Shown: positions 38,772 to 50,129 of the stretch, in pieces | How positions within the stretch are numbered: position 1 is the first letter of the stretch | Layout of the letters: every line of letters starts with the position of its first letter | Source: Prorocentrum cordatum | Taxonomy: Eukaryota; Sar; Dinophyceae; Prorocentrales; Prorocentraceae | Length of the DNA stretch: 64,000 nucleotides | Direction: 5' to 3' | Assembly: GCA_963575745.1 (NCBI GenBank) | Contig: CAUYUJ010009580.1 | Location: 25,001-89,000, forward strand | Made by a program: the position numbers and the translations under genes | The notes under the pieces: model-generated | Told to the model about the DNA's origin: nothing | What the model saw: only the letters and a program-made list of their open reading frames with translations | Database searches by the model: none

Positions 38772-39087
38772 GCATCATCATCACCATCATCATCATCATC
38801 AGCATCATCATCATCATCAGCATCAGCATCAGCATCAGCATCAGCATCATCAGCATCATCATCATCATCAGCATCATCATCATCATCATCATCATGATCA
38901 TCATCATCGTCATCGCCATCAACATCATCAGCATCCTCGGCATCATCATCAGTAACGTCATCATCAATATCGTAATCAGCAACATCATCAGCATCATCAG
39001 CATCATCATCAGCATCAGCATCAGCATTATCATCATCAGCATCATCAGCACCATCAGCATCAGCATCCGCATTATCCGCATTATCAG

Positions 39088-39151
<64 letters not shown>

Positions 39152-39325
39152 GTCACCGCCATCGACATCATCAGCATCATCGGCATCATCATCAGTAACG
39201 TCATCATCAATATCGTAATCAGCAACATCATCAGCATCATCAGCATCATCATCAGCATCAGCATCAGCATTATCATCATCAGCATCATCAGCACCATCAG
39301 CATCAGCATCCGCATTATCCTCATT

Positions 39326-39383
<58 letters not shown>

Positions 39384-39401
39384 GCATCATCATCACATCA
39401 G

Positions 39402-39472
<71 letters not shown>

Positions 39473-39478
39473 CCATCG
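38332..39478. repeat. (TCC)n and (CAT)n tract, about 1.15 kb
   Basis: Starts with TCC triplets, then CAT/CAG triplets to 39478. A segment of about 190 bp around AGTAACGTCATCATCAATAT (38951) recurs almost unchanged at 39194, a 243-bp tandem duplication within the microsatellite. Confidence 0.95.
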
Positions 39479-39479
39479 T

Positions 39480-40240
39480 CCCGCCCCCCGGGGAGGGGTT
39501 CACCCTCTCCCACTCGCCCCTCTCCACCCCACACGTGTCTGGAACCCGACGCCGCCACCTGCCTGAGCGACCAGGAGACCGCCCCCTCCGCCCCGCCCAG
39601 CCAGCAGGGGGCCTGCAGCTGCACGGGTGCCCCCGGGACGGGCGCCGACCTGCGCGGGGCGCGGGCTGGGCGGAGCCATCGGCCAGCCCGATGCTCCCAA
39701 GCGGCCGCCGCCCGACTGGGCGGCGCGCGCCCGGCGAAGCGGCGTGCGCCCAAGGGTCCGTGTGCGGGGGGGGACGTTAGAGACCGAAGCGGTGCCCGAA
39801 GACCTGCCCATGGCGTGACCGAAGTCGGCGCCCGAGCCTCCGAACGCGCCAGAGGGTGACCGACGTTCTCGCTTCGAAACCACAGCTGTTCCCAAATCCG
39901 GTCACAATGCGCTTCCGGCCACCACTTCGGGCACGCTTTCGGCCGCCGATGTGTTTGGGCATCTTGGGACTTCACCGCCAGGGTACATCCACATCCGTGT
40001 CCAGCCCTCCGCGGGATCCCAGGGCACGGCTCCGAGGCCGTGGACGTGGACGTGCTCCCTGGCGTTTGGAGGCGCGCGCGGCAGGTGCGTCCGCTGGCGC
40101 CTCGGCTGGGCCGAGCTGGCTTCCGCTGGGGCTTCCGCAGGCTCCCGCCGAGGACCAGGGTGCGTCGCGCGCGCTTCGCGCGCGCGTTAAGAATCTACGC
40201 AAAGGAATGCAGCAGCATGCTCCGCGCGCGGCTACCGTCT
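39480..40240. other. GC-rich unique stretch, no gene recognised
   Basis: About 760 bp separate two (CAT)n arrays. Frames stay open on both strands because of high GC, and none shows a known motif. It is the longest non-repetitive piece between 38.3 and 41.4 kb. Confidence 0.5.
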
Positions 40241-40244
40241 CCTG

Positions 40245-40342
40245 CCCATCCTCCTCCTCCTCCTCCTCATCATCCTCATCATCCTCATCCTCATCCTCAT
40301 CCTCATCCTCATCCTCCTCCTCATCATCATCATCATCATCAG

Positions 40343-40402
<60 letters not shown>

Positions 40403-40474
40403 CATCATCCTCATCATCATCATCATCAGCATCATCATCATCAGCAGCAGCAGCATCATCCTAATCATCATTAC

Positions 40475-40509
<35 letters not shown>

Positions 40510-41055
40510 CCAAAATCATCATCATCATCATCAGCATCATCATCATCATCAGCATCATCATCACCATCAACATCATCATCATCCGCATCACCATTACCAT
40601 CAGCATCATCGTCATCCCCATCATCATCATACAAAACTCATACGCATCAGCATCGCCAAAACCACAAGCATCACCACCACCATCATCAGCACTATCATCG
40701 GCATTCTCAGCAGCATCAGCATCATCAGCATCATCATCATTACCATCATCATCATCATCATGAGCAGCAGCATCAGCATCATCATCATCATCATAAGCAT
40801 CATCATTGTCATTATCATCAGCACCATCATCATCAGCATCATCATCGTCACCATCAGCATTATCATCAGTATCATCGCCACCACCACCATCATCACCACC
40901 ACCACCATCATCATCATCATCAGTATCTTCATCATCATCATCATCATCATCATCAGCACCATCATCATCAGCAGCAGCATCATCATCAGCCGCATCATCA
41001 TCATCATCATCATCAGCACCATCATCTCAATCATCATAAACATCATCATCAACTT
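40245..41055. repeat. (CAT)n tract
   Basis: CTC/CAT triplets then CAT/CAG to about 41055, with an interruption near 40630-40690. Confidence 0.95.
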
Positions 41056-41089
41056 CCCCCCCTCGTCCTGTCCCGGTCCTTCTCCATTT

Positions 41090-41352
41090 CGTTCTCTCTC
41101 TCTCTCTTTTTCTGTCGCTCCCTCGCTCTCTCTCTCTCTCTCTTTCTCTTCTTCTCTCTCTCTCTCTCTCTTTGTCCGCCTCTCCCTCTTTCTCTCTCCC
41201 GCTCTCTCTCTCCCTCTCTTTCTCTCTTTTACTCTATCTCTTTCTCTGTCTCTGTCTGCCTCTCTCTCTCTCAATCACTCAAACAATCACTCTCTGTCCG
41301 TCTCTCTCTTTTTTTTTTGTCTCTCTCTCTCTCTCTCTCTCGCTCTCTCTAG
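41090..41352. repeat. (CT)n dinucleotide tract
   Basis: About 260 bp of TCTCTC with scattered changes. Confidence 0.95.
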
Positions 41353-41439
41353 GACTAAATTGAGCCCTGCTTGCTGAATACTGCCTAAAAGACAACCTGG
41401 ACCTACCTGAACAATAGTTCTCACTCTGAGGTCCACCTC

Positions 41440-42050
41440 TCCACTGGCATGGTTGGGGCGCGGCGCTGCTGCAACCCTTTCTTTTGTCTGTTTTTGGGGG
41501 TTCGGCGCTGCTGCAACCATGCTCGGCGTGGTACAAGAGAAGCTCCGACGCAAGGCAGGCCGGTTGACGGCGGAGCTGCCGCAGCCAGGTCACGGCAAAA
41601 GAGACGGAAACATCGCTCCACCGCACGCCGATGCACGTGTCGTGCAGGATGATCAGCTCACTCTACAAGCCCTCCACGGTCGGAGCGCCTAGGGTGCGGG
41701 AAGCGCTGCTCCTCTGGACGACATGCCGGAGCTGAAAGAGATCGACTGTCTGCACAGTCTGGTATGCTTCGTTGTGGCCCGTGTTCTGGCGCAGAGGTTC
41801 AAAACGACCTCCGCGCGTCTTGCCTACACCCGAGCCAGGGATCCGAGAAGTAAGCCACGCCAGCGTTTGAAACAGGGCTGCTGGACTGTCAGCAGAGCTG
41901 CCATTCGATCATCCCAGCTGCTTGCGTTGACGCTCGCCGTTCGCCGGATGCTGAAAAGCTCCGTGCTGTGCTAGCCAGGTGCTGCCACCTTCCTCTGCTC
42001 TCGACTGCTGCTCGCCCAGTGGCAGCTGAGAGACCTGCGTGAACTCCCAG
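41440..42050. other. unique stretch with a short direct repeat
   Basis: GCGCTGCTGCAACC occurs at 41463 and 41505 around a T-rich spacer. Plus-strand frames of 70-83 codons (one starts MPELKEIDCLHSLVCFVVAR) and minus-strand frames show no recognisable domain. Confidence 0.35.
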
Positions 42051-42054
42051 CTAC

Positions 42055-42240
42055 AGTAGGGGCCCTTCCACGAGAAACCGTCCACAACAAACCCAACCCT
42101 GAGACCCCAGGACGTCCATTGATTTCTAGTGTGGGAGCGTCACGCTTTCCATGGCAAAACCACCGAAACCCAAGAAACCCAGGGCACCCTGGAGGCAAGC
42201 AGGGTGTTTCTTGGCATGGGCCTCCACTGTACCATCTTTA
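42055..42240. repeat. dispersed repeat B, copy 1
   Basis: Shares with 49105-49292 the ordered blocks CCCTGAGACCCCAGGACGTC, GTGGGAGCGTC, CCCAGGGCACCCTGGAGGC, AAGCAGGGTG and TGGGCCTCCACTGTA, about 80% alike over 180 bp in the same orientation. No TIR or coding content is seen. Confidence 0.8.
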
Positions 42241-42607
42241 CCATCTTTGAGGGTGTGGCCCTTCCGGTTCAGGGCGCCCTCAATGATGTCCAGCACGCCT
42301 GCCGCCGCACTCACAAGAGGCCCCAGAACTGACCCGGTCGTCGGCGCGCGGCATGGCCGTCAGAGACCGCCCTTCCGCGAGCTCCCGGCCTGGTCTCGCC
42401 AGATCGCCTGCAGAGTGGACCGAGAGCGCAGTCGACCACATTCGGAGCGAGGGAGGCCGCCGCCGTCCGCGCACCTGCAGGTGCGCGACCCTCCCGCGCG
42501 CCACCGTGTCGGGCAAAGCTCCGCCCCCACCGGCAGGCGGCATGCGGCATGCGGATCTGCGGGCGGGAAGAGAGCGGGCCCTGAGGGAATCGGGTCCTGG
42601 CTGCCCC

Positions 42608-42702
42608 CAGGACCAGATCTTCATCCTGCGTCGTTGTGGACGGCCCCAGGGCCGTCAATGGCCCCGGGGGCCTGAAAACGGATAAAAAACTCACGACCCT
42701 GG
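42608..42702 (-). repeat. dispersed repeat A, inverted partial copy
   Basis: CTTCATCCTGCGTCGTTGTG, GACGGCCCCAGGGCCGTCAA and GGGGGCCTGAAAACGGATAA follow the reverse repeat A order. Confidence 0.6.
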
Positions 42703-42719
42703 AAAAATCAAAAATGTAC

Positions 42720-43430
42720 CGACACCGCTACTCCCCGGACCTCTCCCGGAGTGCGGTCTGACCAGAATTTCGAGGCGAATCCAACGGTGGCGACGAGGAC
42801 CTCCCAGGAGGCCCTAAAACGGGAAAAGGGTCCGAGGGTAGCGGTAAGGGTACCTTTTCCTCCTCCGAGGACTCAATTCCCTCAGGATCCGTCGCCCTCA
42901 TGGCGAGAGAAAAGAGCCGCACGAGCATCAGTGCGCCTGCTGCCGACACTCCCCGGCGGGCAGCGCTGTCGCAGGCGCTGTCCCAAGACAACCAATTGTG
43001 AGAATTGGGGCCCACCGAGCCACTGCTACGGCGATCCATTATTCAACCTGCTGGTTGCGTGCAAAGGTAACCTCGGAAGTCTGGAGGTGCTTGCACTCCA
43101 TGCTGCGGTGGCGTTCACAACTCGCAAATGAACGCGAGCATGACACGCGCACTCTACGGATAACGATGGGGGTCTTCGCGGTCAAAGCGGCTACTGACAT
43201 TTTGGTCTTGGACTTGGAACTCCCCTCAAGCTCCATGGCACCTGATGTCGTCGATGAGCCGCTGGGCGGAAGGTTGACGGCCTCCCTGGCCAACGGCCTA
43301 CCTCCCCTGCCGAGGAACGCGACTGGGCCCAATCCCGATGTGCAAATCGCCCTCTTGTTCTTGCGCATCTTGCAGCCGAGCGGTATCCGAACTCCGAGTC
43401 GTCAAACTAGACTGCGTCATGCGACACTCC
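42720..43430. other. unique stretch, no gene recognised
   Basis: The best minus-strand frame (43039-43368) contains SVAALTAKTPIVIRRVRVSC and a Cys/His-containing tail but no diagnostic motif. Confidence 0.35.
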
Positions 43431-43745
43431 CCCTCCCCCTCACCTTCCTTACACCCTCACCTTCCTTCCTCCTCACCTCCTCTTCCTCCTCCTCCTCCTC
43501 CTCCTCCTCCTCCCCTCCTCCTCCGGTTTCTCCTCCTCCTCATCCTCCTCCTCCTCCTCCTCCTCCTCCTCCTCCTCCTCGTCCTCCGTCATCGTCCTTC
43601 TCTTCCTCCTTCTCTCCTGCTCCCCCTCCCCCTCCTCCCCCTCACCTTTCTTCCTCCCCTCCCCTTGCTCCCCTGCTCCCCGCCCCCATTGCTCCCATCC
43701 TTCGCACCCTCTCCTCCTCGCAGTCCTCCCCACCTTCGCCCCAAC
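43430..43745. repeat. (CCT)n polypyrimidine tract
   Basis: CTCCTC for about 310 bp, with CCCTCC and CTTCCT variants. A second tract of about 160 bp follows at 44010-44170. Confidence 0.95.
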
Positions 43746-44009
43746 CCCCCCCATGCATCCCCTTGTCTGCTCACCACGGCATCAGAGAAAGAGACATGGG
43801 GGCAGCGGGGAAGACCTGCCATCGGAGAGCACTTGGGCAAAGAGAACCAGCAAGTCAGTACCCCGCGAGAGCACAGCTAGGGCACACGTGGCCACGGTGC
43901 CGCGAAGTGGAGGTGCGACAACCCAACGGATGCATGGACAAAGGCAGGTAAACCTGGACTGATGCCCTGCATCCCTCTCCACCTTGCCGTCTCCTGCATC
44001 CCCCTGCTC

Positions 44010-44172
44010 CCCCTTCTGCTCCTCCCCCTCCTGCTCCTCCACCTCCTCCTCCTCCTCCTCCTGCTCCTGCTCCTGCTCCTCCTCCTCTTCCTCCTCCTCC
44101 TCCTCCTCCTCCTCCTCCTCCCTCATCCTCATCCTCCTCCCCCTCCCCCTCCCCCTCCCCCTCCTCCTCGGG
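44010..44172. repeat. (CTC)n/(CTG)n pyrimidine tract
   Basis: CTCCTC with CTGCTC breaks, ending CCCCTCCTCCTC. Confidence 0.95.
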
Positions 44173-44197
44173 CAGAGTAGGGCATGAGCCGCCGTGC

Positions 44198-44290
44198 AAA
44201 CGGGTCCTGGAGCCGGAACCAACATTTCATCCCGCGCCATTTTCTAACGGCCCCGCGGGGAGCCCTGGTAGGGGCCCCGCGGGGAGCCTC
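44198..44290 (-). repeat. dispersed repeat A, inverted copy
   Basis: GGGTCCTGGAGCCGGAACC, CATTTCATCCCGCGCCATTT, TCTAACGGCCCCGCGGGGAG and GGGGCCCCGCGGGGAGCC match the reverse repeat A order, with the GGGGCCCC block doubled. Confidence 0.5.
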
Positions 44291-44441
44291 CGACAACGAC
44301 GATCAACACTATGCGAAACTCCTCGCAGCGGCTCTCATGCGAGACTCCTCTGGACCTCCTGGGGTGCGTTTGGCCCTGAATTGCCCTTGGAATCCAGTCC
44401 TGGCAGCAATCCCCTGGAGGCCCCACAAGGAACCGAAGACG

Positions 44442-44443
44442 TG

Positions 44444-44502
<59 letters not shown>

Positions 44503-44515
44503 CCAACAACAACAA

Positions 44516-44546
<31 letters not shown>

Positions 44547-44758
44547 AACAACACCAACAACAACAACAACAACAGCAGCAGCAGCAACAACTACAACAAC
44601 AACAACAACTCAACTACAACAACAGCAGCAGCAACAACACCACCACCTCCAGCAGCAGCAGCAACAAGAACAACAACAACAACAACAACAGCATCAACGA
44701 CAACCACAACAACAACCACAATAACAACCACAACAACAACCACAACAACATCATGGTG
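44442..44758. repeat. (CAA)n microsatellite
   Basis: About 315 bp of CAA/AAC with CAG and CCA variants; frames read poly-Gln, poly-Asn or poly-Thr. Confidence 0.95.
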
Positions 44759-45164
44759 ATCGATCCTTGACCCTCGGAGCTCGAGCTTGTTCCTACTCCT
44801 CCTGTTGGTTCTGTCTCTTCTGCAGCCTTGCCTCCTCCTGGGGCTGCTGCTGCTGCTCCTCGAACTCCTCCTCCGCCACCAATGCACCACCACCAGCACC
44901 ATCGCCATCACTGGGATCATCATCCTCCACATCCTGCTCCTCATCCTCATCATCAACCCCATCGTGATCACAATCGTCATCATGAACATGATCATGAGCA
45001 TGACCATGATCACGATCATGTGCATGATTATTTTTACAGTGGGGGGGCCGAACGGTCATTCATTGTCCTTAGGTGCATGGCTGAATAGGGAATTCGTGGC
45101 GAGAATTATGCTTGTTGCGTTGTTGTTGTTGGTGGTGGTGTTGTTGTTGTTTGTTGTCGTCGTC

Positions 45165-45362
45165 CCGCCCGCGACCCACCCGCGACCCACCCCGCGACCC
45201 ATCCCGCGACCCACCCCGCGACCCACCCTGAGAACCACCCCGCGACCCACCCACGACCCAACCCGCGACTCATCCGCAACCCACCCCGCGACCCATCCGC
45301 GACCCACCCGCGACCTACCCGCGACCCACCCCGCGACCCACCCGCGACCCACCACACAACCC
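45165..45362. repeat. CCCGCGACCCAC minisatellite
   Basis: About 16 units of 10-14 bp (CCCGCGACCCACC and variants). A shorter array of the same motif is at 45530-45592. Between them GTTTACTAAACGG occurs at about 45403 and 45468, with a variant GTTTACCAAACAG between. Confidence 0.85.
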
Positions 45363-45529
45363 ACACTCAAGGGAAGAAAAACCACCCAGGTCCGACAATT
45401 GACCTTTACTAAACGGCCCTGGGCGTTTACCAAACAGCCCTGCCCTGTTCGATTGAGTCCTTGTGTGCGTTTACTAAACGGCTTCGCTTGTCGGGGTGCT
45501 TCTTATGGGGTGTATTTTCTGACCTCTGA

Positions 45530-45592
45530 ACCCGCGACCCAACAGCGACCCACCCGCGACCCATGTCCCGCGACCTACCCGCGACCGACCCA
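45530..45592. repeat. CCCGCGACCCAC minisatellite, second array
   Basis: About five units including CCGCGACCTACCCGCGACC. It is followed by two copies of CACCTGCGGCGGGCT-like text (45615-45668). Confidence 0.75.
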
Positions 45593-45739
45593 CATTGGTT
45601 TAACGAAAAATTCGGCGCCTGCGGCGGGCTCGTTGTATAATGTCTGAACTTTGGCACCTGCGGCGGGCTTCTCCATAGCCTCGCAAACTGCCGACGTCCC
45701 CACCGCCCCCTCACCCTTATCCGCACCTGCGGGGTGCTA

Positions 45740-45886
45740 CGTAACCAGCATCAGCATCATCTTCATCATCAACAACATCAGCATCAGCATCATCAGCACC
45801 ATCCTCATAAGAAACAGCAGCATCATCATCAGCATCAGCATCAGCATCAGCATCAGCATCAGCATCAGCATCAGCATCAGCATCAG

Positions 45887-45950
<64 letters not shown>

Positions 45951-46646
45951 GTCATCATCATCATCATCATCAACATCGTCGTCGTCATCATCATGATCAT
46001 CATCATCATCATCATCAGCAGCAGCATCATCACCATCCCCTTCCTCATCATCATGCTCATCTTCATCCTCCTTCTCCTCATCCTTCTCATCCTCATCATC
46101 ATCATCAGCAGCATCATCACCATCCCCTTCCTCATCCTCATGCTCATCCTCATCCTCCTTCTCCTCATCCTTCTCATCCTCATCATCAGCATCTTCATCA
46201 TCCTGATCGTCAGCATCAGCAGCAGCAAGAACAACAACATCATAATCATAATCGGCATCATCATCATCAGCATCATCGTCATCATCAGCAGCATCAGCAT
46301 CGTCATCGTCATCGCCATCGTCGTCCTTATCCTCCTCCTCATTCCCCTCCTCCTCCTCCTCCTCCTCCGCCTGTTCCTCCTCATGATCATCGTCATCGGC
46401 ATCACCACCTGCATAAACATCAGCAGCAGCAGCATCATCATCATCATCAACAATGACGTCGTCATCATAGCCATCATCATCAGCAACAGCATCAGCATCA
46501 TCAGCATGCTAAGTTTCATCATTACCATCATCAGCATCGTCAGCATCATCAGTCTCACCATCATCAGCATCAGCATCAGCACCAGCATCATCAGCAGCAG
46601 CATCAGCAGCGGCATCAGTATCATCATCAGCATGAGTATCATCATG

Positions 46647-46683
<37 letters not shown>

Positions 46684-46729
46684 GCATCATCATCACAATA
46701 ATCATCATCATCATCATCATCATCATCAT

Positions 46730-46802
<73 letters not shown>

Positions 46803-46985
46803 TCCACCATCGCCATCAACAACACCATCACCAACATCCACATTGTGTTCCCGCTCCCGCTCCCGCTCCTCCTCCTCCTCCTCCTCCTCCTCCCCCTCCT
46901 CCTCCTCCTCCTCCGCCTCCTCCTCCTCATTCTCCTCTCCCCCCTCATCCTACTCCTCCTCCTCCTCTCCCTCCTCCTCCGCGAG
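45740..46985. repeat. (CAT)n then (TCC)n tract, about 1.25 kb
   Basis: CAT/CAG triplets to about 46830, then CTCCTC to 46985. CACCATCCCCTTCCTCATC and the following 60 bp recur at 46031 and 46118, an internal duplication of 87 bp. Confidence 0.95.
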
Positions 46986-46989
46986 CCAG

Positions 46990-48580
46990 CCAGAAGCCGC
47001 CCCAAGGCAGACCACTCTCAGCATCGTCAGACCTATCTCCGTCCACAGCGGACTTGGGCTCCTCAACGCAAGTCGCCTGCCCCACCCGAGGTGGGGATGG
47101 CGCCACGAGACCCGACGGAGAGGGTGAGAGGGTATCTACCCCCCCCTTGAGCGGGGCAGATCGGGCAGCGGGACCAGCGCTTCTCTGAGTGGGAATAGAG
47201 ATAGGTCGAAAGATGATGCTGAGATCAGGAGCCAACTCTTCGGAGGTCTGCGTGGCAGCGAGTGAGAGCTCTCAAGCCCGATCGAGATGCTACTGAGCCG
47301 GAATACCCCATCTGAGACACCATATGAGGCCAGGTGAGCTCTGATCTGGCTGGCGTAAGCTGAATCCAGACTGGGGTTAGTCGAACAAATGACCACCAGG
47401 AAGCTGGAACCCACACCCACACACACAGCTGGATTCACACGCGGACCATCCAGAGCCCATGCGCGGAAACACGGCGAAGCCCAGGCACAGAGGGGCTGGG
47501 CGCTGGAAAGGCCTCTGGCCACGCGTGGGATCCAGCTCTCGTCCAGGCCGGCCACGCCAGCCGTATCCACGAGGGGCAACGATAGGGGGGGATAGGGATA
47601 GGGGGGGACACATCGACCTGGAATCGGCGGTACATCACCGATAGATCGGCGATAAGCCCCCGATTGTGAATCCGCACGTTCCCGGGCAGGTTGGGGCTAT
47701 CGGGCCCCAACCGGCGACCAACGGGCGATTGGGGGTCCATGCATCCCCCCTGTGCCTATCCCCCCCATCGTTGCCCCTGAATCCAGCCCCCTGCCGGTGC
47801 CGATGCTGCACTTGAGCTGTCGGGAGCCGCAGCCCGAAGACGATGCGCGCACGAAGCGCGCGCGCGCGGGGCGGCGCGCCACCAGGGCCGCAACTGCGCC
47901 GCGCCGTGCGCCGTGCTGTGCGCCGGCACGAAGGCCGGCCGGGGCACCACCGTCTGCACGACCACCATGGCTCGGGTGTCGCCAGCGGTGTCCCGGCCCG
48001 ACGTACGCACCTTGAGATCCTGGCGTCTCAATGTCTTCGAGCCGGGCGTCTCGTCGCCCTTTTATTCGAGCCCTGGGGCACTCACGGATCGATCCGGCTC
48101 GAAAAATGGCGCAGAAAGCTGGTGTCCAGGGCTCCGGGCGTGATTTTCCACGACCCTGCAATTCTTTCGCTACGTCGGATCTCAGGGTATTCAAACATGG
48201 GCCACTTTGTCTGGATCAGTCCGAGCAACGGAACACAGCGGATCGTCGAAATATCGGAATCGAATCGGATGGGGCTGGCCGGCATCGAAATCGAATCGGA
48301 TAAATGGGATCGAAAGTGACACTGCTTGTTACCCATCGGCCTTGGGCCATCTGCGGCGGTTTTCTGACCCGGGGGTCTTCGGAAAGTCTTCGGCGGTCCT
48401 TGGCGGTTTCCCACGGTCTTCGGCAGTTCCTGGCGGTCTTCGGCGCTGGTTGCGCCCAATAAGCGGACCATGATCGAACACCTAACCCTACCCAGGCCCA
48501 ATCAGTCCCCTCCTCTAAGCGCCATGGGAAACAAAGCACGGCGGGGCTTCCATCCTCTGCGAAAGCCCTCACCGGACCCC
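46990..48580. other. unique stretch, no gene recognised
   Basis: A 147-residue minus-strand frame (47136-47579) with a Val/Ile/Phe-rich centre (GSSFLVVICSTNPSLDSAYA, then HLASYGVSDGVFRL) is the only protein-like item; I do not recognise it. ATCGAATCGGAT-type repeats lie at 48245-48310 and GGCGGTCTTCGGC-type repeats at 48370-48445. Confidence 0.35.
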
Positions 48581-48585
48581 AGGCC

Positions 48586-48645
48586 TGTTAAGGAACGGCT
48601 CGGGACGAAAAAACGGTCCCAAGGAGAGGGTCGCATCGAGACCCA
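48586..48645 (+). repeat. dispersed repeat A, partial copy
   Basis: GTTAAGGAACGGCTCGGGAC, GAAAAAACGGTCCCAAGGAG and AGGGTCGCATCGAGACCC follow the repeat A middle. A C run and an A run follow at 48658-48690. Confidence 0.55.
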
Positions 48646-49104
48646 GGGCCCACGTTCCCCCCCCCCCCCCCCAAAAAAAAAAAAAAAAAAACACGGCGCC
48701 GGAGGTCAGGAGAGCCGCGAGCGGCGACCGGATCCATGCCCTTGCGGTCTGGCTGCCCAGGCGCGGTCCCACGGATACCCGCTGGTCGGAGGAAGCACAC
48801 GGAAGCAGGAAGCAGGACGGCGTTGAAGCATACTGGAGCTCCACCCGCCCCCCGAAGAGAGGGACGAGGCAAAACCCCTGGAGCCTGGAAGCAGTCGGGG
48901 GCAGCCAAGAGGGGGGTGTCCAAGTGGGGGGGGTGCAAATCATGGCCGGCGGCATGTGCGCGGCCCAAGGGGGGGGGGCCAGGGACGTATTGAAATTCAC
49001 CCCCCCCTAGTCATCACCCCCCTCTTTGCCGCCCCCGAAAGTAGGAAGGCGCCTGAAGCAGACCAGAACCTGGGGACCCCAAAGTACCCACTTTCAACGA
49101 CCGA

Positions 49105-49292
49105 TGGGTGCAGCAGGGGCCCGACCACAAGAAACCTCCCCCAAGAAACCCAGCCCTGAGACCCCAGGACGTCCGTTGATTCTTGGCGTGGGAGCGTCGC
49201 GCTGCCCACAGCCAAACCACTGGAACCGAAGAGACCCAGGGCACCCTGGAGGCGAGCAGGGTGCTCCTTGGCGTGGGCCTCCACTGTAAAAT
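49105..49292. repeat. dispersed repeat B, copy 2
   Basis: Second copy of the 42.1-kb repeat in the same orientation, directly followed by a foldback element. Confidence 0.8.
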
Positions 49293-49314
49293 CAGAATCT
49301 GGGGATCCAGAAAT

Positions 49315-49472
49315 TACCAGCCTGGAACATATCTCTATCCCCGTGCTGGGCATCTCCTCATCACGATGCCAATCTTTAGGATCCCCTTATTTTTTGAGGG
49401 CGCATCCCTAAGATTGTCATCGCATTTTGGCGTGTCAATCTTAGGGATAGGGATACGTTCGAGGCTGGTAAG
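49315..49472. mobile_element. foldback element with about 30-nt TIRs
   Basis: The left arm is TTACCAGCCTGGAACATATC followed by TCTATCCC. The right arm, reverse-complemented, is TTACCAGCCTCGAACGTATC followed by CCTATCCC. Inside it a second small inverted repeat pairs CCCTAAGATTG with CAATCTTAGGG. GGATCCAGA and GATCCAGAGA lie outside the arms. It looks like a MITE remnant. Confidence 0.7.
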
Positions 49473-49892
49473 ATCCAGAGAAACCCGCTCTCCACGGCCG
49501 ATGGGCAGTGCGCGATCCCATGGAGGCGACGCTCCGCGCGGGGCAGCCACGCAGCGCCACCCCGCGTCTCAGCGGGGGCCGCGGGCGCCCGCGGACGTGG
49601 ATCGGCACCCCTCCAGAGCGGACCAGCCACAGCTGGGGCTGTGATGCTCCAACCTGCTCTAGCCTGGACCACCAGAAGGGAATTCTGAGCACCAAGAGAA
49701 TAGCGAAACTGGCGGGTTTTCACGCGTCGGGCCCTGGGCGGCGATACCCGTCCGGCACTTCGCCAGCGCGTCGGGCAGGCACTGATTCGGTCTTTTCTGA
49801 CGCTCGAGAGTACTTCTGGGATGTGGCCCTGAAGTACGATGGGAACAGCATAAAACTGGGGGCGCTCTTAGAAGCAGAGAAAACAGCATAAA

Positions 49893-50019
49893 CATAAACT
49901 GTTGGCGCTCCGCGCGGATTTCTTGGAACTGCGCTGGACCCCCTCCCCTGCGCGCGGAGCGCGCCAGGGGGGGCCCAGCGCGGACCCAAGAAACCCCCGC
50001 GGAGCGCCAACAGTTTATG
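49893..50019. mobile_element. 127-bp near-palindromic foldback
   Basis: Both arms read inward as CATAAACTGTTGGCGCTCCG, then CG-rich text with TTTCTTGG, CGCTGG and CCCC. The first 22 nt are identical and the arms pair over about 60 nt. The centre is GCGCGCGGAGCGCGC-like. No coding capacity. Confidence 0.8.
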
Positions 50020-50129
50020 TGAATGCCGTCTTGTTCTTCTTCGGGCTCTGCTCTTTGTCCGCCCGGGCGGCGCCCGAGCAGGCCGACGACCTCTCGAGCG
50101 GGGTGCCGAGACCCGTGGGCACCCCAAGG

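Noticed and set aside
39500-40200. GC-rich open frames as host genes
   Set aside because: Frames are open on both strands at once with Ala/Arg/Pro-rich text and no motif, as expected from base composition.
48480-48495. CCTAACCCTACCC as a telomere remnant
   Set aside because: Only one and a half units are present; no TTTAGGG-type array occurs in the window.
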